DNA of 64,000 bases from NCBI GenBank assembly GCA_018806985.1, contig JADANN010000468.1, forward strand, positions 1,798,001-1,862,000, read 5' to 3'. The translations under genes and the position numbers were made by a program. Positions 38,690 to 50,909 of this stretch are shown here, in pieces. Each line of letters begins with the position of its first letter. Position 1 is the stretch's first letter. The notes beneath the pieces are model-generated. The model was not told the DNA's origin. It did not search any database and saw nothing but the letters and a program-made list of their open reading frames with translations. The DNA comes from Angiostrongylus vasorum. Lineage: Eukaryota; Nematoda; Chromadorea; Rhabditida; Metastrongylidae.

Positions 38690-40325
38690 AATAATGTAAT
38701 CCCAATAAAGACGTAGACATCGTTGCATAATATATGTGTCGAGTGACGTTCAGTCGACGATCTCATTACTTCTTGGCAATATTATAATTCAACCATCGCC
38801 TAGATTCAGCAAAGGAGTACTTGAGTCATATCAGAACATTCAGAAATAGGAAGTGAAAAAAACTGCTTTGAAAAGCTGTTTAGATGGTACAAAAGCAATT
38901 GGTTCTTTAAAAAACACTCGATGCTGTAGTTTAGCCATTCACTGAAATCTCGGTGTCGAATTGGCGCAGTCTACTCCGTAGTGAAAAGACTTCTACTTAT
39001 TCCCTTCTTTACGAAACTACTCCACTTCTTAGAACTCCTGTTAAGTTAACTGAACGTTTAGTGATTTTGGAAGCGAAAAAAAGAAGAAGATATTGTCTGC
39101 ATGTTGGAAAGAATAAAAGAAAAATAGGATAAAAATGAAATCATGAGAGCTAGTGTGATCTAGGAGTAATTATTCTATCATTTCAAGCGGTTTCTTCTGA
39201 AATCTTACCAAGATTTCACAAAATGGGACTAAACTGCTACTCAGAATCGACATAGATGGGAATATTTGGCATTAGCTCACTCGGAAAAAGCTTTAAACTC
39301 CTAATTTAATCAGATGAGGTTCAAGATTACTAACGGAACTGGTGCTGTGCAAACCCCTCTAGCAACCCTTGTGCAATACATTCCTTTCATCATATAAACC
39401 AGAATCTAGTACTTTTTTCCTCATGAACGACCGTTCGCAAACAGTTCGCTGTCAGCCGAAAATCACGGATTCGTCGCGAATGAATGGGGAAACCGTCAAC
39501 TAAAATGAACGCAGATGTTTGTACGATTCTTTCAGGATGACAAATAAAACATTCCAAAGAAAGGGCTTGACGTTCTGCCGGATGGCTGGCCGAATGCACG
39601 ACGTCGGCGACTAACACCAATTATGAATACGTTCTCACAAAGTCTTCAGTCACATCAAAAGAATCATAGCTTTGGTAGAAGCAGAATCTGTCGAGATTTT
39701 CATTTTTTTCATCGTGATATATCAAAGGTTATGTCGTCCAATAATTAGCCAAATCATGACTTTCACTTCTGAATGGGGAAGAAACCTTCCAGATAGATAG
39801 ATGCGATGTGTTTGATTTTGTGGTATTTCCTCTCAGCTTCATGTTACGAACACAATTCTCAGGTTTTTGTTTTTCTCACAACAGGAAATTATTCTTCACC
39901 TTGGATTTTCAGCTTATAGCACGAAACGAGTTAATTTCAATTCATGCGTGGCAGAGCAACTGACCGATATGCATTGACCTCGTCTCATACCTAACTAAAA
40001 ATATTAGCGAATTTCAACGTTCAAACACATATACCCCAATAACTCTTCAGATTGTTCAACAGAGAGAAAATTGTTGCAAAAAGTTTTCTACATGCTAGCT
40101 AACATAACACCGACCACTTTGGGATGGATTCTCTTCATGGGAACAAGTGATTATCAGTGGATAATCAGCATCTGTTTGAAAAGAGACTGCAAAGTGAGGT
40201 TCCCATTCGAGCGCTGCCCTATTCCAGACGATTGAGCTGGATACTGCTCCAGACGATTCGACTTAGTGCAACAGCAACATGACCCAAACGGCAAAAAATG
40301 ACCGGCTGAAGACAACCAACTGGGA
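38690..40325. other. Gene-free stretch
   Basis: No recognised gene or repeat family. Ordinary AT-rich sequence. Confidence 0.4.
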
Positions 40326-40330
40326 TTAAT

Positions 40331-40369
40331 CCAGCTTTGAAGAAGACCGACGCCAGAATGTTAGCCGAG
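40331..40369 (+). ncRNA. Decayed hammerhead ribozyme motif
   Basis: AGCUUUGAAGA, a broken stem II, then GAAUGUUAGCCGA. Recognisable only by comparison with the other copies. Confidence 0.3.
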
Positions 40370-40813
40370 CAAAATAGTCTGTAGTAATCTCAGTTAAGCT
40401 GAACAATTTAGAAAGTCATTCAAATATATATGTGTTCGAATACTAAAATGCGCAAATATTTTCGGTTAGTTAAGAGAGGAAGTCAACGAATACCGGCCAG
40501 TTCGCCTCCCACGTATGAATTTAAATTAACTCGTTTCGCGCTATAAGCGCTAAAAGTTCAAGATTAAGCACAAATTCTGTTGTGAAAGAAAAGTAAGAAA
40601 TTGAAGATGACATGGAGATAAGGAAAATATTACGAAATTAAACACATCGAATTGGCCCTACAGTTAGGTGAGGGCAAACGAACGGCTTAGAAAATTTCTC
40701 AAAAAAACAATGAAATAATATATCTGTATGTAAATGGACTTACGAACTGCCCTTGTTTAGCCAATGCGAGGTTGGTATAGATGTTCTTATTGTTATTGCT
40801 GTCGTTACTCAAT

Positions 40814-40849
40814 GGCTGAAGTTTCGGCGACTTCGCCTTCCTCAGAGCC
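40814..40849 (-). ncRNA. Hammerhead ribozyme motif, core intact
   Basis: GGCU, CUGAGGA, GGCG-AAGU-CGCC stem II, GAAAC, UUC, AGCC on the minus strand. Stem I is four pairs. Stem III keeps only the A-U pair. Followed 3' by the ACCAACCTCGCATTGG tail. Confidence 0.65.
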
Positions 40850-41081
40850 TGGGCGTACCATATGTAGTAGCTCCACAATCGATTAATTCTAAATTCGACT
40901 CGACTAATTCTGTTTCTACCATACTCATTATTCCCTTGATTTGACAGGAGATTTTTCTGTCGAATCATTTATGCCGAGGATAAATGATAGTCAGTTTTGA
41001 AAAACACACATGTCTCATGAGCTGATCTTGTTGACCTGGTGATATCAGTTGTCGTTGTTGTTGTTGTTGTTGTTTGTCTAT

Positions 41082-41117
41082 GGCTGACGTTTCAGCGATT
41101 TCGCCTTCCTCAAAGCC
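41082..41117 (-). ncRNA. Hammerhead ribozyme motif, one core change
   Basis: GGCU, UUGAGGA (first core C is U), GGCG-AAAU-CGCU stem II, GAAACGUC, AGCC. Followed by (AAC)n, as in the copy at 10888. Confidence 0.55.
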
Positions 41118-41154
41118 GTGCTATTATGAGTGACACATAAATCAGTTAACAATG

Positions 41155-41390
41155 GACCTTTTTTTACACGACCCATCATTACATCTACGGTGCCGATCCC
41201 ATAACTTCTTGCATTCGATTAGCTTTCCTTGCACTCATCGTCCACAATGTTCTCCGAATAATTCGCGTGTTGTTTCAGCTGCTTCTTTTGGATTTCGTCT
41301 TTATGAATGTCATGGAACGCTGGTCGACTCAATTCTTCCTGTAATCATGGGGATAGGCGAGCTAAGCTGTCCCCACGTGGATCGGAGGAG
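41155..41390 (-). mobile_element. SINE family C, 3' part
   Basis: GCCGATCCCATAACTTCTTGC to TTTATGAATGTCATGGAACGC matches the reverse of the family C tail. Confidence 0.6.
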
Positions 41391-41399
41391 AGCGTTGCG

Positions 41400-44300
41400 G
41401 AGGTGGTCGTACTAGCGCCTTTGCTTCCTGATCGACAGCATCACCAACCAATGCGCTATCTCCACCCCGCATAGCATTCTATAAAGACAAATTCCAGGAT
41501 TTTTTCGAAAAACAGAACCGTTTCTCCGCGTTTTCACCTCGAACAGCGAAGCACTTGAACCAGCGGGATTTCTTCCAGAAGAAGGCGACGATGTTCCTAA
41601 ATGCATCGATAACGTTTGACAATGCAGCATAGGTGCCTATTTTCACTCTTTTGAAAGTTTTAAAATTTCAGTAAGTTCAGAGGAAATCATATGAACCATT
41701 AAGGCCATGGAATAAAATTTATTCCATAGCAAGTTACCAAATTCTCAACTCCTCGAGTACTTGAGTTATTGAAAATATGCAGGCACAGCCGGAAGTTAAG
41801 CGTCGCCCGAGCGGCTACCAACAAAGATTGAATATCAGGCTCTGGATGACAAAGTTGTCACTTGATTTCTACTCTACAAAGCTTTGTGTTCATTGAGCTA
41901 ACGAAATAAGGAATATTATTAACCATTTTCCTAAAAAGTGTAAACAAGTATGCCTATTACCCTACCTTAATTACCTTTCACATCGAGAAACCCAACAACT
42001 ACCACAAAAATAAGATAAGAACGAACAACTTTGTCCAAGATATAAGTAATTAAAACTAACACAAAGGCTGATATACTATGCTGTTTTAATAGAAATAAGC
42101 AAAAACGAAGAGGAAAAATTCGTGTTCCCACATAAGACATGTAAATATAACGAAAGGATCTCAGTTGTATGAGAGATCTTGGGCCCGTTAATTGCCACAC
42201 GATGATGTGGCGTGTCCCCAGATGGCAGATAAGAGGGTAAGACGAGAACAAGGACTAACAGTGAACATGTCCGAGCCCTGTGACACACATGGATTCAGTA
42301 GATGGGCTTCTTGTATATCTTGTGATTCGAGTCTTGATCCTCAAATTAAACAGACCCTATGTCTACTCCATTCGGGAATAGCCAAACTAGTTGTGGTGAT
42401 TTCTCCCGAAATTGGAGCTCATTGTTCTCCCCTTGGTGCCTACTCGTCAGTAATATAGGAACCAAGCGATTTTCAGAAGAGAACTGTGATGTTCTTTATG
42501 TTTTTTGAGCAAGAGTACAGCTGTACACATCGCTGGTAACAGCTGAATTCATTCAAAGATTGTTATCCATTTAATTATTACTACTATTTAGTTAATATTA
42601 GGTGGCAGCGTTAAGCACATTTATATAAGATTTTCTGACTTAGTGAAGTCAGATGGAAGAAAAAGAAGATGCTAAAAGAACTGAGGGAAAAAAAAGCAAA
42701 TGGATGGACTTCTGGTCGAACGTGAGAAATATTATTGTAACGGGAAGGGATTCAGTGTGAGAGCATTGAAACCGGGTAAAAAAAGCGCCCAAATGCGATT
42801 AAATATTGTCGGATGGTGAATTCGTTTTCCATTGATGAATGGATAAATTCGTTTCAGGACCATTAAATAACCAGACACAAGCGATGTAACCGATCACCAT
42901 CGTATAACCCTACGCTATAGTCAATACTCGATATTGGATAAGTGGTTTGTTATTGTTATTAAGAGGATATGACGAAGAAGAAGAAGACTACATATGTGAT
43001 CCATTAATCGATCCAGGCAACGGCTATTGAAAACGCGGACATCTGGCACAATTTGTTGTGCTATTTATGGCAAACAACATGAAAGTGGACGAGTTTTCCA
43101 CTGACTTCGTCAACAAAACTCGTGCAGAAAATAGTGCTAGTTGTGGGAATATGGCGTGCAAAGTCAACGAGGGTGGAAAAAAGAAAGTGCACATAATCAT
43201 ATTTCATGGTCGTCTGCGTAATCCATCAACTGGAATAACGACAAACTTTGAATAATCTCTCAATCTCAAATAAGTCGGAAGTTTTCCAGTAGTTTGTATG
43301 AAAAGAAAAGCGAAAAAAAATTGACGAGATCATTTCGAATCGACGATTCGAATTCGAATATTCGAGTGTTAAGTGATTCGCCAAAGAACAGATTACACAA
43401 ATGAATGATTTTCAATCGCCTTCTAAGCAAAGAGATTCGCTTTCGTAAAATCCAACGGTCCCAGTGACCTATTCCATCTGGGCAATCTGATTAAGATACG
43501 TATCGATTGATTTCAGACCATCACGAGATTAAAAATGCTACGGTGACTCTTTCACCATTTGTTAGAGGACGTTTTATAGAGAGCAGATTGTGGTGGAAGA
43601 CAATTCATCACCTCTTTTACTGAGAAACATTCCGAATAGTGAAATTTTTTGTCGCTTCGAATATTCGAGGCTCGATCTATTCGAAAATGAAAGTCAGGTG
43701 TCAAGATTCTGCTACATTTCAGTCCAGCCTCATAAGTATTTCGACCATTTCGAAGATCTTCGTTTTCTCCACACAACCACATTACAATGTGCCTCGAGTA
43801 TCTATTTTTTTCAAAAAAGATGAGAAGTCTGACATGAGGAAAAAAAATGAAGAGTGTGCGAAATGAATAATGTAAACGAAAAAAAAGGAATGAATGAAAG
43901 AGAAATCAGATAGCCATTCGGTATAGCAGAAAGTGCAAGAATTTAAGTGCAAGGAAGGAAAAAGGGCAAACGCTTCGAATGCGAACAAATGGAAAGCTGT
44001 CTAACGGAAAAGGTAAAAATTTAAAAAAAATTCAAAACATGAGACGACTAAGTCGTGATGATATACAAGCGTCAAAATAAACTAAGAAGAAGACAAAAGA
44101 GATGATGGATATGAAAAAAGATCATCAGAGGATCGTATTCTTCCAACTTCTCAACGGTGGCTTCATCAGTAGGATGTTCTACATGAAGCTCAAAATCCAC
44201 CTAGATAATGATGTTATTCAATGACTTCATTATAAATGGATTTTCGTTCAAGTTCTTAGATTGAAAACGATGCGTATTTACTTCGCTACGATATTGACGA

Positions 44301-45005
44301 AGCACTTCTAATGATTAGGTGTTTTAGGTGTTCACCAATGCACTCAGATCTGAGCTAATAACGCTTCTGAAGAATCCTAACAGGTCCGATCTTAGAAAGA
44401 TATTCACAAAAAAAATCTATCAATAAATTAGGAACGAAAAACTGTGAAGGCCCATGATCTGTGAAAGTTTTGAAAAAAGGAAAAAAAGGCAAAAGATTTG
44501 ATGTTCGACAGATTTTCTTAGTAATTTCAATGATCTGAGACTATTGTAAGAATAAACGAAAGAAACCACTTAATTACTCAACGGATCGATTCGCTTCCAT
44601 TTGTAGTGAGATTTCGATCGAAACGCTCAGAAACTGAATGCGTAATCGGAACCGAAATCGAAACAGGAATGAACAACCGAATGAATAAAGGAACAGATGT
44701 TTCTCTGATAGATGCCTGAATAGAAAGCGGACATCTGTCACAAAGAGTCGCGCGACAATGACTTCGCGCCAAATCCACATAAAGATCATTCGGCCGTGGA
44801 GGGCAACCACAGCGCCATCCTCAGTCAAAGCCATCATCGTCGCCACGCTACCAACATTCATTGTTGTTCCTGTAGTGCATAGACACCCTAGATCGATTAC
44901 TAGAACAAACAGTAATGTAAAATGCACATGCACCACTGCCGTCATTCTTCCTCATTCTCGGTCTTTTTCTTTCTTTCTTTTAGTTTTCTTATTTGATATG
45001 ATAAA
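41400..45005. other. Gene-free stretch
   Basis: Several open frames of 65-120 codons (for example 42192-42458 and 44574-44945), none with a recognisable domain or a convincing splice pair. Purine-rich at 43800-44120. Confidence 0.35.
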
Positions 45006-45013
45006 AAAAAGCA

Positions 45014-45290
45014 CAAAGCTCTCAGCGTTGATCAATCTCTTACGGATGTGCCATGCGTTCGACTTCAGTAGGCATCGTTAGAAGTTATTGAATCTATGCC
45101 TGGCCTTTACAGTAACTTACGGTGGCCTACCGATGTATCAAGTCAGTGCTGCTGTCCCTGCCAGACAGGTCTGGAACAAATTTCCCGATCTCGGAAGGAT
45201 GAAAGGCTTCATGAATCCGAGGCGAAGGATCAAACCAACGACAACGTGTGTATTGCAGAGCACCTTTAACCACTGTGCTGCACACCCCTG
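45014..45290 (-). mobile_element. SINE family A
   Basis: Tail AAAGCTCTCAGCGTTGATCA on the left, head ACCACTGTGCTGCACACCCC on the right. Confidence 0.85.
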
Positions 45291-45339
45291 TGACGATATG
45301 ACACATGGATGAATGGAGCATGTTTCGAATAATTTAACT

Positions 45340-46052
45340 AAGCACTTAAATATAATGAGAAAAACAATGGCTGTTGAACTTTATAGATCGACAATACCTT
45401 CGACTAATAAAAACATACGAGACAAGTACTTAAACCTCTACTGAAGTGTTGTTGAAGTGAAACATTGTACGCAGCAACTTAAATGCTTCGCAAATCTCGT
45501 TCTCAGTCATTTCTTGTCTTACTTTCTTTCTTTTCCTAAAGATATGATGAATGAATGAATGAATTCGGTTTCGTGAAACCTTGAACTAGAAAGAAAACAA
45601 GTAAAGTGAAATAAAATAAAATAAAAACGATTATGACGGTCAAATTCTATACTTTGACAGTATTTTCAAATAATGGCAGTAAAAGCATACGATGAAACAT
45701 TTTGAATGTTTGTTGAAATGTCGTTGAACTAAAACATCATAGATAACAGTGTAAAATGCACCACGACTCTCGTCTTCAATCATTTTTGTTCTCCTTTTTT
45801 TCATTTCCTCTTTCTTTTTTTCGAAGGTATGATGAATGAACGAGGAAACCTTTTTTTGAGTGGATGAATTACACACAATGAAAGAACATGAAAGCGACAA
45901 TACTGGTTGAAGTTTAGATTTAGCCAGTACGTTAAACGACTTACAACATGTCAGACGTTCACTGGAATATCGTTAAACTAGAACTCTATGAACAGTAATA
46001 AAAAAATTCACCACGGTTTTCACTACCGATCATTTTCTGTTCTTCATTCTTC

Positions 46053-46084
<32 letters not shown>

Positions 46085-46550
46085 TCTTTCTTTCTTTCTT
46101 TCTTTCTTTCCTTTTCTTGTTTCGACGCTATGGTAAATGAATGAATGAATATATCTCTAGTAGCATTGGAATGAACTCAAAGAAACGAAAGGAGAAGAAC
46201 GGCGATAGTTAAATTTGAAACATCGATAACAGTACTAAATTTCTATTTGCTGCCTACTATAAGTCTTTACGGCAGTGTAAAATGAGAAATACAACCACAG
46301 AGATGCTGAGATATTTGGAAAACTCCGGACCCCAGGTGTCTGTGGTGGGGAACGAACGCGCTATTACCCATTCCGGGAGCTAGCGCGTTCACCACCGCAC
46401 CACGTGGAGTCCTTCGTTTCGTCTGCATCTCCGATAACAGTATTTTGGGCTAATTATGGTAAAAACTTACTACATAACTTGATAAGCGTTCACCAAAATT
46501 TCGTTAAAGCAAAACATCATACAACTCATGTGTGGAAAAAATCTAAATCT
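45340..46550 (+). repeat. Diverged tandem array, units about 270-310 bp
   Basis: Units near 45340, 45620, 45890 and 46200. Each has a GTCGTTGAACTAAAACATCAT-like segment, then TCAATCATTT...CTTTCTTTC, then TATGATGAATGAATGAAT. The third unit carries an expanded (CTTT)n at 46049-46111. The fourth is interrupted by a SINE. Confidence 0.65.
46235..46442 (-). mobile_element. SINE family D with 11-bp target-site duplication
   Basis: CGATAACAGTA occurs at 46224-46234 and again at 46432-46442, bracketing a full reverse-orientation family D copy (tail CTATTTGCTGCCTACTA on the left, head ...ACCACGTGGAGTCC on the right). This fixes the element ends and shows retroposition into the tandem array. Confidence 0.85.
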
Positions 46551-46554
46551 ATAT

Positions 46555-47280
46555 TTTGACTTCTTATTTACTGCCTACTCTTTTTAGCGGCAGGGTATGC
46601 GCTGCGAAATATAACTTTAATGATGCTGAGATATTTGCAAAACTCTGGACCGCAGGTGCCTATGGTGGGGAACGAACGCTATTGTCCTTTCCGGGGAGTA
46701 GCGCGTCACCACCACACCATGCGTGTCCCTTCAGTTTCGCCCTGTCTCTCAGCTAGTTCTATTGATCTTTTGCCATCAGCAATCACCCGTCAGCGGGATT
46801 GATCTGGGGGGGGCCAAATTGGGGAACTAGCTGAGAGACAGGCGAAACGAAGGACCCTGCATGGTGTGGTGGTGAGCGCGCTACTCCCCGGAAAGGACAA
46901 TAGCGCGTTCGTTCCCCACCATAGGCACCTGCGGTCCAGAGTTTTGCAAATATCTCAGCATCATTAAAGTTATATTTCGCAGCGCATACCCCTGCCGCTA
47001 AAAAAGAGTAGGCAGTAAATAAGAAGTCAAAATTGTGATTATAACTGCAGCCTCAGCTTAACTGGGTTCGTTGCCGATTTGGGCCCCCCCAGATCAATCC
47101 CGCTGACGGGTGATTGCTGATGGCAAAAGATCAATAGAACTAGCTGAGAGACAGGCGAAACGAAGGACCCGCATGGTGTGGTGGTGAGCGCGCTACTCCC
47201 CGGAAAGGACAATAGCGCGTTCGTTCCCACCATAGGCACCTGCGGTCCAGAGTTTTGCAAATATCTCAGCATCATTAAAG
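46555..47280. mobile_element. Compound SINE-D element: 205-bp-arm hairpin plus third copy
   Basis: The left arm 46555-46757 (minus copy) and right arm about 46825-47032 (plus copy) are near-identical inverted repeats around a spacer of about 65 bp. A third, tail-less plus copy follows to 47280. The whole is flanked by the direct repeat CTAAATCTATAT at 46543-46554 and 47281-47292, consistent with one insertion. All three copies share private variants such as CATAGGCACC. Confidence 0.85.
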
Positions 47281-47791
47281 CTAAATCTATATGTTTTCTA
47301 TTCAATTGTTGTCAGATTTGGTTCAGACCCAAAAAATTCACTGAACGAGCACAGACAGTGATGTTTTGTTTTTCAGGGGATTGAACTCAAATGTTAGCGT
47401 GAATTCTTCAGATTTTTATTGCATTTTTTTCAATTACTAGCTGAGGTCACTTTTTTTGGGCTTAGAAATTATTTCTCTCTAATTCGTTTAGAAAACAGAA
47501 CGGGAAAAACATTTCAATGTCAACACACTATCTCAATTCGTTGAAGGGAAAATGAAAGTTCTCTTCGATACACTGCACTTAACCATACCAAAATGTCCTT
47601 TCATTGGTGGAGAAAAGTATGAAAGAGAAATATGAAAAGAAGAAGAAACGTTGCTTTCAGCGATAGGCGAGTTAAAGAAGAATTGAGGTAGAATATGCAA
47701 AGAGAAAGGAAGGCTTAACCGATCGATGATGACTAGTAAAGTTGGTGTGAAATGACGTTGCCGACGCCGTCCGATGAGAAGCACCACTTAC

Positions 47792-47991
47792 ATTCGCCAG
47801 AGCAATCATTGAGGGGCTGGTCGTGGCAGGCACAAGAACTGCCGCAGGACACAGTAAGAAGCACACCATGTCCAAGGTTGGTCGTAGTGGAATACGTTGA
47901 GTCTAGATGATGAAGAACAGTAAGGACGTCTCCACTAGAAAGTGCATTCATCACTTCCGTAATCTCGGACTTCTGCGCAGGGTCGTTCTCC
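47792..47991 (-). CDS. Possible orphan coding exon, unknown protein
   Basis: A 66-codon open frame between an acceptor (TTTGGCACAG) and a strong donor (GCGAAT|GTAAGT) on the minus strand. It reads ENDPAQKSEITEVMNALSSG and later HDQPLNDCSGE, with a GSSCAC segment. The composition looks protein-like. No domain was recognised and no partner exon was identified. It could be a chance frame. Confidence 0.35.
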
Positions 47992-48237
47992 CTGTGCCAA
48001 ACAAAAAGCGTACGAAAACAAATCATATCTTACAGTGAAGAACCTCATTTACGTAAGATGACCGTCTAGCGCAATTTTCGGTTTCCTGATCGCAATTTGA
48101 ATTGAATGAATTTTTTTCATTGTCCCTTGCCCGTTTTGTCCTTTTTTGCCCGGAGACAGAGAGCACACCACGACCTAGGTAGGATGGTAGTGAAATTAGT
48201 TATGTCCTTTCTCTCTTATTCACGATTACTTCAATGG

Positions 48238-48597
48238 TCCGTTCCACGTCTACGTTGAGAGATTTCCAGCACTTTTTGCATCCCATTGGTTTCCCTCACA
48301 TCCATCATCTACAATGGTCTCCGAACTTTTCGCGTGTGGCTTCGGCTGCTGCTTGAGGATTTTTTGGTCTACTTTGTGAAAATCGTTGAATACTGGTCAG
48401 TCGATTTTACTTCGATTGCTGGGATGGGTGTGCTTGAGCGTTTCTACGTGAATTTCCAAGACAAAGTTGGGCTCAGATAAGTCTGGCACCAATTCCTCTA
48501 TTCTGCAGGAACGATACGAGGCTTGCTGAGCGTGGGGTGGGGTCGAACCAAAACCGTGCTCGCGATGAACGAGCATCACCATCACTGCGCTCTCTGC
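48238..48597 (-). mobile_element. SINE family C
   Basis: Tail AGCACTTTTTGCATCCCATTGG on the left, central AGATAAGTCTGGCACCAATTC, box B complement GGGTCGAACCA, head ATCACCATCACTGCGCTC. Full-length. Confidence 0.8.
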
Positions 48598-49013
48598 TAC
48601 TGTCTTTTCTGTTCGTTCTGCATGAGCTAAGAAAATGACATCTTCCTTTTTCTTAGTTCTTACCTTTTACGAACCCTTTTTACTGTAATTTTCCGTGTTT
48701 TTTTTTCTTTTGAATTTATTTGCTTTAGGACAAAATTACTTTATGCTCAATTCAGTTACAATGGAAAATTAAATCGAATGCCTTTTTTTCATGCACCTGT
48801 ATGTAACTAATTTTCTTTATAATACGCATATTTGGGGACAAAACAGTAATAATAACTAATGCCAACAATCGCGTTGGGTCGAGCAAAAAACCTTCTGCTT
48901 TAGACTTATAAAAAAATCTTTATATTCAAAGATTAGTCGCATCTGACCGATTTGATTCACTCATGAAACAAACTTTAGTCGAGAAAAAAACAAATAATAA
49001 CAACCAAAAGAAA

Positions 49014-49280
49014 GGGCGCGTGTGGCGCAATGGTCGGAGGTGTTTTGCACGGGATCGATCCCCGCGCCCCTGCCCACCAAGCCTTTCATCCCTCCCGGGT
49101 CAGCAAATTGGTACCAGACTTGTCTGGGAGGATAGCAGCACTGGCTGGATAAATCGGTAGGCCACCGCGAGTCATTGTAAAGGCCAGATATGCATTCAAT
49201 CACCTCCAAACGATGCTTAATGAAGTGGAATGCATGGCGCATCCCTCAGAGATTGATCAACGACGAGAGCTTTATCCTTT
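49014..49280 (+). mobile_element. SINE family A
   Basis: GGGCGCGTGTGGCGCAATGG head, GGGATCGATCCCCGCGCCC box B, central TACCAGACTTGTCTGGGAGG, tail GAGAGCTTTATCC. Best-preserved copy. Confidence 0.92.
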
Positions 49281-49294
49281 TTATTTTATAACAA

Positions 49295-50690
49295 CTAAAT
49301 AGTAGTAATAATAGCACTAATAATTGAAATTAAGTAGTTTCTGACGTCGGTACCCGAAGTGCAAATCTCACTGTCCTCTGCGTACAGTTCATTGATCAGA
49401 TGAATATGACATGATAAATTATGTTCCCGTCTGAAGATCGAGAGAGGGATATAGACGGTTCTGGCGGGCGGCGACGGAGAAGATGAGAAGACGATGTGGA
49501 AACGATCATAGCCTGTATGTGGAGGGGAATCACAGATAGAAATCATGACAGTAGTGAAGTGAGTGACGATGCAGTGAAGGCAAAGGGAAGGTCGACAATA
49601 AATCGCCCATAACAGATCGCAATCTCATTCCGGGAGGAACGCATATGACGATCCGTCGACCAATGGATAAGGTGTTCGCTGCGTTTCGAAGGACGAAAGG
49701 ACACATTATAGGAAGAGCACATCGGCCCCCCGATTGGGAAGTACATGAGGGATTATGGATGACGATGATCCTATGGAAGATTGATTCCGGAATGAGCAAA
49801 GACGATGGATGACACACGAGTGGGATTTGTGAGTGAATGTGAATGTCGCAAAAGCCAGTCGGGCGTGCCGTCGTACAAATCATGGTAACCTTGTTCTGAC
49901 GGGATAAAAAAACTTCCACGATGAAACAACTATTCGTCTCTGAAAGAAGATAAATGCGGTCGAAAGGAGTAATTCATACATTTCGAAATAAAGCATGAAG
50001 TAGTGAAGGAAAAAACTAAAAACTGAGAGAAACTACTAGCGCAAGGCGTTTTTTTCGACGTCTCGAGACCGTTTTCACTTCTTCTTACGCAGAATTTCCA
50101 CTAGCAAAGAGGATTTTAGGGCTGAGAGGTGTTAAAGCAGGCAGGAAACACTTTTGTTGATTAGAGAATTGGTGTGGCCCAGGTTCTTTTTGTGGCAGAA
50201 GATTTACAATAATCAAATGATTTTCACTTCATATGAGAAAAAAAGTGCATAGCCTCTCTAAACTCTTCACGAGAATTAAAGCACTCAGTTTAAACCGGAA
50301 CGTCCATAAAAAAACTACCTTGGACAACGGTAGTTGAAGGATATCAATGAAGAACAAAGGATTCTGGCAAGTGGTTGGCCTTCCTGCGTGTTTCTTTCGC
50401 AACTCTTTTCTTTGTTTCTTTTATAAAAAAACAAGCAAGAAATCTCTTGCTCCCTTATGCATAAATTAAATGATTCTAAACTTGGAACAAATTCCACTTA
50501 CAACGTATTCTTCCCAGACTTCCTACCACAACGCTCTTAGTAAATATTCACATTTCATAGATTCATTAAGATCTCGGTTGAGTAATAAAATTAGGTATGA
50601 ACACTTCATAAATGGGGGAAGAACACGTTTTGCGGTTGACGCGGGAAGTCTTTAAACCATTTTTTTTCCTAAGATTTCTTACACAACTAT
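49295..50690. other. Gene-free stretch with GC-richer patch
   Basis: 49420-49920 is less AT-rich and open in two minus-strand frames, but neither shows a domain or good splice sites. The remainder is AT-rich. Confidence 0.35.
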
Positions 50691-50699
50691 AAAGATTAA

Positions 50700-50900
50700 C
50701 AGAATGAGAGACAGGCGAAACGAAGGACTCGCATGATGTGGTGGTGAACGCGTTAGCCCCCCGGAAAGGGTAATAGCGCGTTCGTTCTCCACCACAGACA
50801 CCTGCAATCCGGAGTTCTGCAAATATCTCAGCATCGTTGTGGTTGTATTTCGCATTATACCCTGCAGTGAAAATTGTAGTAGGCAGAAAATAAAAAAAAC
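50700..50900 (+). mobile_element. SINE family D
   Basis: GAGAGACAGGCGAAACGAAGG, GTGGTGGTGAACGCGTTAGC, GCGTTCGTTCTCCACC, and the full tail ATTATACCCTGCAGTG...AGTAGGCAGAAAATAAA. The most complete single copy. Confidence 0.85.
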
Positions 50901-50909
50901 ATGTAAACA

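Noticed and set aside
41780..41830. Short 5S rRNA-like string (CCGGAAGTTAAGC)
   Set aside because: Only about 30 bases match, and the remaining 5S domains are absent.
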